This document shows positions 57,775-64,000 of a stretch of 64,000 bases of DNA, in pieces. Position numbers and translations under genes: made by a program. Source of the stretch: Polynucleobacter sp. MWH-UH19D (GTDB taxonomy: Bacteria > Pseudomonadota > Gammaproteobacteria > Burkholderiales > Burkholderiaceae). The stretch is from assembly GCF_040409795.1 (NCBI RefSeq), contig NZ_CP099571.1, positions 124,001 through 188,000 on the forward strand. The letters run 5' to 3'. The notes under the pieces were generated by a model. The model made no database searches. It saw only the letters and a program-made list of their open reading frames with translations, and was not told where the DNA came from. Position 1 is the first letter of the stretch, and every line of letters begins with the position of its first letter.

Positions 57775-58820
57775 TAAACAATTTGCCCCAAATGAAATAT
57801 TGGTAGGTATAAAACGATAACAAGACCGCCAATAATGATTCCAATTAAGATGATTAGCAAGGGTTCTAAGGTCTGACCTAGATTGTTTAATTGTTTGCTT
57901 AACAGGTCACTGAGTGTATTGGCACGTTTGCTAAGCATGTTAGCTAGCAGGCCACTCTCACTAGAAATATGCAACAGTTGCAGGGTTTCGAAATCAAAGA
58001 AACGATTTTGCGGATCTGCTTTTTGCAAGGCTTCCCCAAATGGCCAGCCCCGAGTGATGTGCTTGAAAATCTCGGCGCTAAGGTCGTGACTGGTCCAATG
58101 ATTCGAAGACTCGGCGGTAACTCTTAGTGCATCTGGAAGAGGTAAACCAGATTCCAGTAAATGACCCAAGGTGCGACACCAGTATTGCAGTGCTGCAATA
58201 CGGAGTAGCTTTCCTAATAATGGAGCCCGAAGTAACCATAGATCACATTTCTTTTGGAGCTGAGGGTATTTATTCCAGCCGATGAGAAAAGCAAGCACAC
58301 AAGCAAGAAAGCAAATACTCATTACAAGAAAGTGACTGTGAATAATGGTGGATATCTGAATTAGGACCCTAGTAGGCATAGGAAGGTCGGCCTGAAAATT
58401 TTCAAAGACCTCTTTAAAAACAGGGATGACCCAGAGCATCATGACAATGAGTAATAAAAAACAAGATGTCAATGTGGTGATTGGATAAGTGAGCGCTTGT
58501 CTAATTTTTTGCTTGAGTTGAATTTGGGACTCTAGTTGTTGATTAATGATTTTGAGAGCTAGTTGCATATCGCCTGTCCTTTCGCTAACGCGAATAAGGT
58601 TGATCAGCTCTACAGAGAACAGGTTTCTTTGACTTGCTAGACTTTGAGAAAAGCTATTGCCTTTCTTGAGTTGTATTTGAATTTCTTGAAGCCATAGCTG
58701 TGAGTCTGTATCAGCGCTCGACTGAATAAGTTGCACGGCATTTAGAAGAGGTAAACCAGCATTCAGTAGAGTTAATAGCTGTTCTGAAAATGCCAACTGA
58801 GATTGAGCACTTAGCGCCAC
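57774..58820 (-). CDS. pilC: Type IV pilus / type II secretion inner-membrane platform protein (PilC/GspF family), short form
   Basis: 348 residues starting at GTG 58820. It has two T2SF domains (about 8-130 and 205-330), each a helical bundle with FSEQLLTLLNAGLPL and WCRTLGHLLESGLPL, and three membrane helices. The first 50-60 residues usual for PilC are lacking. It overlaps pilB by ten bases. It works with PilB to assemble pilus subunits. Confidence 0.92.
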   Translation of the reverse strand: MALSAQSQLAFSEQLLTLLNAGLPLLNAVQLIQSSADTDSQLWLQEIQIQLKKGNSFSQSLASQRNLFSVELINLIRVSERTGDMQLALKIINQQLESQIQLKQKIRQALTYPITTLTSCFLLLIVMMLWVIPVFKEVFENFQADLPMPTRVLIQISTIIHSHFLVMSICFLACVLAFLIGWNKYPQLQKKCDLWLLRAPLLGKLLRIAALQYWCRTLGHLLESGLPLPDALRVTAESSNHWTSHDLSAEIFKHITRGWPFGEALQKADPQNRFFDFETLQLLHISSESGLLANMLSKRANTLSDLLSKQLNNLGQTLEPLLIILIGIIIGGLVIVLYLPIFHLGQIV

Positions 58821-59905
58821 GAGTAAACTTCCGCGTTCAATGAGGCTTGGTCTATTAATCCTGAGTTGATGTAGTGCTGTCCAGCTTCGATCATGCTGAC
58901 ATATGTCAAAGAAGCATCTAAAACTTGCTCAACGCTTAACACTTCATGAATACCAATGCGACCAGAATACCCTCTTCCATGACAGGCTGTACACAGCTCA
59001 AGATTTTGATTGGAATGCTGGTTGAGTAATGAATCTTTGCAAGATACACAGCACGTTCTGACAAGACGCTGTGAGCTAACGCATAACAAGCAAGACTCAA
59101 GCAGCTCTTGCTCAATACCTAAGCTGTGCAATCTTGGTAAGACGCTTCTTGCATCGCGTGTATGCAAAGTACTGAGAACCAGATGTCCAGTTTGCGCTGC
59201 TTGAATTGCTAAATTTGCAGTGGCACTATCTCTAATTTCACCAATCATGATGATATCGGGATCTTGACGTAACAGGGCTTTGATAATGGTTGAGAACACA
59301 AGACCTGCGCGTGGGTGGTAGGCCACTTGATTGACGCCTGGTAAGCGAATCTCAATAGGGTCTTCAATGCTACACAGATTGCGGTGCGTCTGGTTTAGTT
59401 GATTCAGGCAGCTATAGAGGGTGCGGGTTTTGCCGCTACCAGTAGGGCCCGTTACGAGAATCAATCCATTTGCCTGGGCAATCGCAGTTTGTAATAAATG
59501 TAACTGCTCAGGTAATAAACCGATTTTATTAAGGTCAAGTTCTTCAATTTGACTATGTAAGATACGAATAACAGCTTTCTCACCATAAAGTGTTGGCAGT
59601 AAAGAGACGCGGCAATCAATTTGGGGATTTGAAAAATCCAAGCCAATACATAGTCGCCCATCTTGTGGGATGCGTTTCTCCGCAATATCTAGGCGCGCTA
59701 GTATCTTGATGCGGGTAATCAGTCGTTCATGAAATTCGATTGGGTATTCATATTGCGTTTGCAATAATCCATCGACTCGAATACGCACAAGACTACTTAG
59801 TGGGCGAGCCTCAATGTGGATATCACTTGCCTTGGCATGAAGCGCATTTTCTACGATCTCTTGCCAGGTGTGAATAATGAAAGATTCATCATGAATACCG
59901 ATCAA
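58811..59905 (-). CDS. pilB: Type IV pilus / type II secretion assembly ATPase (PilB/GspE family), short form
   Basis: 364 residues, against about 560 for typical PilB. It lacks the N-terminal N1/MshEN domain and starts almost at the N2 domain (ASDIHIEARP). Walker A GPTGSGKT (153-160), Walker B IGEIRD (221-226), His box STLHTRD and a four-cysteine zinc motif (Cys286, 289, 305, 308) are complete. The only in-frame start is TTG 59905, overlapping the preceding CorC-like gene stop (TTGA). The length is like ComGA of competence systems. Confidence 0.93.
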   Translation of the reverse strand: MIGIHDESFIIHTWQEIVENALHAKASDIHIEARPLSSLVRIRVDGLLQTQYEYPIEFHERLITRIKILARLDIAEKRIPQDGRLCIGLDFSNPQIDCRVSLLPTLYGEKAVIRILHSQIEELDLNKIGLLPEQLHLLQTAIAQANGLILVTGPTGSGKTRTLYSCLNQLNQTHRNLCSIEDPIEIRLPGVNQVAYHPRAGLVFSTIIKALLRQDPDIIMIGEIRDSATANLAIQAAQTGHLVLSTLHTRDARSVLPRLHSLGIEQELLESCLLCVSSQRLVRTCCVSCKDSLLNQHSNQNLELCTACHGRGYSGRIGIHEVLSVEQVLDASLTYVSMIEAGQHYINSGLIDQASLNAEVYSWR

Positions 59906-61191
59906 ACTAAATCTTGATCAAGATTGGGTCGGTAAAGTTTGACTGTTTTTACGCCTTGGTCGTCAAACTGAACAATTTCCATAACGATCCCACCAATTTT
60001 GATGCTGACATCATGATCTGGAATAGCCTCTAGCTTTTCGAGAATAAGACCATTTAAGGTGCGTGGACCTTCAAGTGGAAGGTTTAAATTTAATAATCGA
60101 TTGAGGTCTCTTAGCGATGCTCCACCGCTTGCCAGATAGGTGCCATCTGCTAGCCAGTGAGGGTCTGTAGAGAGGTGTGAAAACGAGGTGGTGAATTCAC
60201 CAATTAATTCTTCTACGATATCTTCAAAAGTCACTAAACCTAAAACCTCACCATACTCATTGACCACTAAACTAAGGCGTTGTTGGTTGTCTTGGAAAAA
60301 TTGCATTTGCTGTAATACTGGCGTGCCACTCGGAATGAAATAGGGCTCGTTTAAAAGGGAGCGAAAGTCCTCGTGTTTCAAGACAGAGTCACCTAGTAAT
60401 GACAGAGCTTTTTTAACAGAGAGGATGCCAACAATCCTCTCAGAATCGCCATCACAAACTGGTAATTTATTGTGATAGCAAGTTTCTAATTGCTGAACCA
60501 CCTCATCAATGGGTCTGGAAAGGTCAAGCACTTCAATTTTTGACCTTGGGGTCATTACATCATCAACAGTAATGTTCTCTAGATTAAATAAATTCAGCAA
60601 AATATTGCGGTGATGGTTTGACACAAAGCGGTTTGATTCCAGGACTAAGCTGCGCAATTCTTCTTTACTCATTGTTCTACTATCAGAGGACGATTGCAGG
60701 CCTGAGACTTTCATTAATCCAGATACAAAACTATTGATTAGCCATAAGAGTGGGGTAAAGATAAATGTGAGTGGCAGAATTAGCCAGCCGACATTGGAAG
60801 CAATCTTTTCTGGAAAAGCAGCCCCAATCACTTTTGGTGTGATCTCGCTGAACACAATGATGAGTAAAGCAACCACAAGGGTCGCAATTGATAGAACAAG
60901 CCCGCTCTCACCAAATAGATGTAAAGCAATGCCAGTGACAAGAATGGGAAGAATGGTATTGATCAAATTATTCGAGATCAGTAATACCGAGAGCAAGGAA
61001 TCAATTCGTTTAAGGAGTTTTTCGGCTAGGGCTGCTCCTGAATTTCCGCCATTGGCCATCGCTCGCAGTCGATGGCGATTGGAGGAAAGCATGCTAGTTT
61101 CGGCCATTGAGAAAAAGCCAGAAAGCGCAAGTAAAAACAAGACTAAAGCAGCCTGACTATAGAGTGGCCAAGCGTCAAAAAAGTTATCCAT
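59902..61191 (-). CDS. CNNM/CorC (HlyC/CorC) family membrane protein with CBS pair
   Basis: 429 residues: DUF21 membrane domain with four helices (about 10-175), a pair of CBS domains (about 205-325) and a C-terminal CorC_HlyC domain (about 345-425). TMSKEELRSLV and VVNEYGEVLGLVTFEDIVEELIGE are typical. Relatives transport or sense Mg2+ (or Co2+); the ion here is not certain. First gene of the minus-strand run that continues into pilB. Confidence 0.93.
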   Translation of the reverse strand: MDNFFDAWPLYSQAALVLFLLALSGFFSMAETSMLSSNRHRLRAMANGGNSGAALAEKLLKRIDSLLSVLLISNNLINTILPILVTGIALHLFGESGLVLSIATLVVALLIIVFSEITPKVIGAAFPEKIASNVGWLILPLTFIFTPLLWLINSFVSGLMKVSGLQSSSDSRTMSKEELRSLVLESNRFVSNHHRNILLNLFNLENITVDDVMTPRSKIEVLDLSRPIDEVVQQLETCYHNKLPVCDGDSERIVGILSVKKALSLLGDSVLKHEDFRSLLNEPYFIPSGTPVLQQMQFFQDNQQRLSLVVNEYGEVLGLVTFEDIVEELIGEFTTSFSHLSTDPHWLADGTYLASGGASLRDLNRLLNLNLPLEGPRTLNGLILEKLEAIPDHDVSIKIGGIVMEIVQFDDQGVKTVKLYRPNLDQDLV

Positions 61192-61308
61192 CTGTTTGCC
61201 TATGTAAATACAGGATGATTCAATATAGCAAAGTGAGGTGTCGCAGGCTATAGATCAAACTTGGTGAATTGCCTTCCTCTTTGCTGAAATTGTGTGAGAA
61301 TCTTTCTG

Positions 61309-61821
61309 ATGCCCCAGACAAAAGACTCCTTAATTGCAAAAAGCGCAAATTATTGCGTGATTGAGGCACCTTTTGGTCGATTGGGTATTGCAACTGAATT
61401 GGTGGACGGCAGCCTGATGTTGTCAAAAATTGACTATCTTCCGGTCACTAAGCCTTTGTTATCACCTCAGAATGCATTGGCTAAAGAGGTGGCTAAACAG
61501 TGCAAGGCGTATTTTAAAGACCCAAATTATCAATTTGATTTGCCAATGAAGCGATCTGGAACGGCACATCAACAAAAAGTTTGGCAAAGTATTCGGAAGA
61601 TTCCGCCTGGAGAAGCCAGAACCTATGGTGAGATTGCAGGTGCAATTAAGAGTGGACCGCGTGCAGTAGGGACTGCGTGTGGTGCAAATCCTTTTCCATT
61701 AATCACACCCTGTCATCGAGTAGTTTCAGCCCAAGGTATCGGCGGCTTTATGAAAGAAAATACCCCCGGTCTTTATCGACAAATTAAAACTTGGCTACTC
61801 AAGCACGAGGGAGTGCTTTAA
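61309..61821 (+). CDS. ogt: Methylated-DNA:protein-cysteine methyltransferase
   Basis: 170 residues from ATG 61309; an in-frame GTG at 61294 is possible. The acceptor cysteine is Cys135 in PCHRV, with the preceding GEARTYGEIA recognition helix and GPRAVGTACGANP. It removes O6-methylguanine and related lesions by transferring the alkyl group to itself. It has no Ada domain. It is convergent with the squalene-synthase-like gene, overlapping by four bases. Confidence 0.95.
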   Translation: MPQTKDSLIAKSANYCVIEAPFGRLGIATELVDGSLMLSKIDYLPVTKPLLSPQNALAKEVAKQCKAYFKDPNYQFDLPMKRSGTAHQQKVWQSIRKIPPGEARTYGEIAGAIKSGPRAVGTACGANPFPLITPCHRVVSAQGIGGFMKENTPGLYRQIKTWLLKHEGVL

Positions 61822-62804
61822 GCTCTGGCAAATTTTCTCAGAACTTTCGATGAGTAGTAGAAAAAACTTTTCATCAAGAGATCGCTATGAACAGCAAGAC
61901 CAGTAAAAGTGTAAAAAGTCATTACCGTTCTTCTAGATAATTTCACTTCACTCTGATGATTAAATTTGGTGCGCTTAGCAATTTTGCTCAGTGTCATGAC
62001 CGCTAGGCCAAAGGCTAGAAAACAGAAGCGGCGTATTCCGCTATCTTGTTTTGGAATCAGCAGAATGTATTGCATTGAATCTTGTAGTTTTTCATAAGCA
62101 ATACGCAAGAGATCTGACTGGCTTATATCGGCAGGCTTCCAAGAAACTCCTCGAGCCTGATCCTCTGGAGAGTCTTTAAGGATGTTGGTCATTTGTAGTG
62201 CTTGACCAAAAGCAATTGCCAATCCTTCTCTAGCTTGAAGGCTTTTGGCAAATGCGGCGGAGTGATTGCTAAAAATCGTTGTTAAGAGTTCCCCGACGAC
62301 CCCGGCAACAACATAACAATATTTTTCAAATTCTTTGAGGTCATTAAGTCCGGCTTGTGTTTGCTTGCCATGAAAATAAGACATCCCCTCTGACATAATG
62401 GCGACGCATTTACTGACTGCCACTTGATCTTCTTGAGAGCAGGTATGCAAAATTCTGAGAACAGTTGGGGTGTGGGCGATGAGATCGAGTTCATCGAGAT
62501 TGCCATAATCTCGTAGTGCTAAGAGGCAGGCGTTGACGAAATCCTGTGTGGGTAAACGCTCTTGCACGCAATCTATAAATAATTTGGAGAGCTCTTGTTT
62601 CTTACTGACGCTTAAATTGGCTGCGTCTTCAATGGTATCGACAATGCGGCAAAGTAAGTAAGTGTTACCTACTACTTTTTCAATTGGTTCTGGAAGAAGG
62701 GGGATGGTGAGCGCGAAGGTTCTGGATACCGACCGCAAAATGGTCTTTTGGTATGCCAGATCTTCGGCTTGGGTGTTGGTAAGGCTTGATGTAGGCGATT
62801 GCAC
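61818..62804 (-). CDS. Squalene/phytoene synthase family protein
   Basis: 328 residues. SRTFALTIPLLP and the first aspartate motif DTIED (56-60) and the second NILKDSPED (207-215) place it in the trans-prenyltransferase head-to-head family. The pattern is closer to squalene synthase (farnesyl-diphosphate farnesyltransferase) than to phytoene synthase, and a hydrophobic helix near the C-terminus (about 290-320) suggests membrane association. No hopanoid (shc, hpn) or carotenoid (crtI) gene is in the window, so the product is not known. Diverges from the symporter gene. Confidence 0.88.
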   Translation of the reverse strand: MQSPTSSLTNTQAEDLAYQKTILRSVSRTFALTIPLLPEPIEKVVGNTYLLCRIVDTIEDAANLSVSKKQELSKLFIDCVQERLPTQDFVNACLLALRDYGNLDELDLIAHTPTVLRILHTCSQEDQVAVSKCVAIMSEGMSYFHGKQTQAGLNDLKEFEKYCYVVAGVVGELLTTIFSNHSAAFAKSLQAREGLAIAFGQALQMTNILKDSPEDQARGVSWKPADISQSDLLRIAYEKLQDSMQYILLIPKQDSGIRRFCFLAFGLAVMTLSKIAKRTKFNHQSEVKLSRRTVMTFYTFTGLAVHSDLLMKSFFYYSSKVLRKFARA

Positions 62805-62852
62805 CCACCAATTATGTCAGACACGGCGCCAATAAATTATGGCTGCAATTCC

Positions 62853-62882
62853 TTACTGACAAAAGTGACATAGCCATATAAT
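62853..62882 (+). promoter_or_regulatory. Candidate promoter of the sodium:solute symporter gene
   Basis: A perfect -10 TATAAT (62877-62882) with a weak -35 TTACTG (62853-62858) at 18 bases, 29 bases before the GTG start. Confidence 0.5.
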
Positions 62883-62911
62883 TCCATCAAATTCTTGAGG
62901 AGAAATCTGAC

Positions 62912-64000
62912 GTGCTAATTTGGTTCGTCATCATCTACTGGGTGGTTTCTGTGGGCATCGGCTTATGGGCGGCTTTGCGCGTTAAAAACACTGCTGATTT
63001 TGCTGCAGCAGGACACAGCCTCCCAATGCCAATAGTGACGGCTACAGTTTTCGCAACCTGGTTTGGATCCGAGACAGTTTTGGGGATACCAGCAACCTTT
63101 TTAAAAGAGGGGTTGGGTGGCGTAGTTTCTGATCCCTTTGGATCTTCTCTTTGTTTAATTTTGGTTGGCCTATTTTTTGCTCGGCATCTGTACAACAGAC
63201 GAATGCTAACGATTGGTGATTTCTTTCGAGAAAAGTATGGTCGTACTGTTGAAGTTCTGGTGACGCTTTGTATTGTTGTCTCATATTTGGGTTGGGTAGC
63301 CGCTCAGATCAAAGCCCTTGGTTTGGTTTTTAGTGTGGTTTCTGAGGGCAGTATTTCTCAAGCGGGTGGCATGATGATTGGCGCCGCCAGCGTTTTAATC
63401 TATACCTTGTTTGGTGGTATGTGGTCGGTAGCTATTACTGACTTTATTCAGATGATCATCATTGTGATTGGCATGTTGTATATCGGCGGTGAGATGACAG
63501 TCCAAACTGGTGGAATCAGTTCTGTAATTGAGCATGCTGCGGCAGCTGGGCAATTCAGCAATTTTTGGCCGGATATGAATTTGGCATCAATTCTGGGATT
63601 TGTCGCTGCGCTTTGCACCATGATGTTAGGCTCTATTCCTCAGCAGGATGTATTCCAAAGAATTACCTCAAGTAAAAATGTGAATATCGCAGTCAATGCG
63701 GCAATTTTAGGTGGCGTGCTCTATTTTATTTTTGCTTTTGTGCCGATGTACTTGGCGTATTCAGCAACCTTGATTAGTCCGGACTTGGTGAAGCAGTATC
63801 TCACTACTGACCCCCAAATGATTTTGCCGAAACTAATTTTGAATCATGCTCCCCTTATCGCGCAGGTGATGTTCTTTGGCGCTTTACTTTCTGCGATTAA
63901 GAGCTGTGCTAGTGCCACACTTTTAGCCCCATCTGTTACTTTTGCTGAAAATATTGTTCGAGGCTTTTTTAAGCATCTATCTGATCATGCGCTACTAAAA
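62912..64000 (+). CDS. Sodium:solute symporter (SSS family), 3' end outside window
   Basis: Open from GTG 62912 to the window end (363 codons). The start follows an AGGAG by 9 bases. The first membrane helices, FFREKYGR after helix 3 and YTLFGGMWSVAITDFIQ, match the SSS (panF/putP) family of Na+-driven importers. The substrate is not predictable from the N-terminal part. It diverges from the squalene-synthase-like gene over 107 bases. Confidence 0.9.
   Translation, partial: MLIWFVIIYWVVSVGIGLWAALRVKNTADFAAAGHSLPMPIVTATVFATWFGSETVLGIPATFLKEGLGGVVSDPFGSSLCLILVGLFFARHLYNRRMLTIGDFFREKYGRTVEVLVTLCIVVSYLGWVAAQIKALGLVFSVVSEGSISQAGGMMIGAASVLIYTLFGGMWSVAITDFIQMIIIVIGMLYIGGEMTVQTGGISSVIEHAAAAGQFSNFWPDMNLASILGFVAALCTMMLGSIPQQDVFQRITSSKNVNIAVNAAILGGVLYFIFAFVPMYLAYSATLISPDLVKQYLTTDPQMILPKLILNHAPLIAQVMFFGALLSAIKSCASATLLAPSVTFAENIVRGFFKHLSDHALLK

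Noticed and set aside
62815..62874. 19-codon frame ahead of the sodium:solute symporter as a second leader peptide
   Set aside because: It overlaps the best promoter hexamers, so it would not be wholly transcribed, and has no associated structure or ribosome binding site.
1..64000. tRNA, rRNA, CRISPR arrays, transposases, phage genes, attachment sites
   Set aside because: Looked for and not seen; gaps are too short and coding genes are conserved housekeeping types.

Overview
The window looks like a chromosomal, almost entirely housekeeping segment of a betaproteobacterium, most probably Burkholderiales and plausibly the freshwater genus Polynucleobacter. The genus is an inference. It rests on moderate G+C (about 45-48% in hand-counted lines), very tight gene packing, betaproteobacterial-type protein sequences, and gene orders such as hemA-prfA-prmC-grxD, a complete mra/dcw cluster ending ftsZ-peroxiredoxin-lpxC-secA, and pilB-pilC-pilD-coaE-zapD. 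I saw no tRNA, rRNA, CRISPR array, insertion sequence or prophage gene, and no gene-free stretch longer than about 280 bases.

Layout. 1-2027: a partial MHS-type transporter, a noticeably AT-rich TPR-methyltransferase gene and a tiny lipoprotein; this is the most accessory-looking part. 2055-11973: mostly a minus-strand run (rmuC, grxD, prmC, prfA, hemA, ung, an M61 peptidase, dsbC, a UbiH-type hydroxylase). 12014-14231: ychF, a small wHTH regulator and a membrane protein. 14212-18874: rpe-trpE-trpG-trpD-trpC on the minus strand. 18924-22656: apaG, mltA, an enoyl-CoA hydratase and an M20 amidohydrolase. 22756-27834: biotin genes bioA-bioF-bioD divergent from bioB-coq7.

28059-47156 is the division and cell-wall cluster: mraZ, rsmH, ftsL, ftsI, murE, murF, mraY, murD, ftsW, murG, murC, ddl, ftsQ, ftsA, ftsZ, a peroxiredoxin and lpxC. 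Nearly every junction overlaps by 1-11 bases. A promoter with a MraZ-type direct-repeat operator lies in front of mraZ. 47166-55863: a DUF721 gene, secA, an isoquinoline-oxidoreductase-like molybdoenzyme pair, argJ, a DUF815 ATPase and mutT. 55860-61191 (minus): corC-like, pilB, pilC, pilD, coaE, zapD, with the three pilus genes in unusually short forms. 61309-64000: ogt, a squalene/phytoene-synthase-like gene and a partial sodium:solute symporter.

The most interesting thing I found is between ftsZ and the peroxiredoxin gene (45606-45698). A perfect 14-bp inverted repeat brackets a 19-codon, arginine-rich, GC-rich open reading frame. Its downstream arm touches the peroxiredoxin ribosome binding site, and the small ORF carries an anti-Shine-Dalgarno-like CCCCTCC. 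This has the architecture of a leader-peptide or RNA-structure switch controlling a peroxide-detoxifying enzyme. It is inferred from sequence alone.
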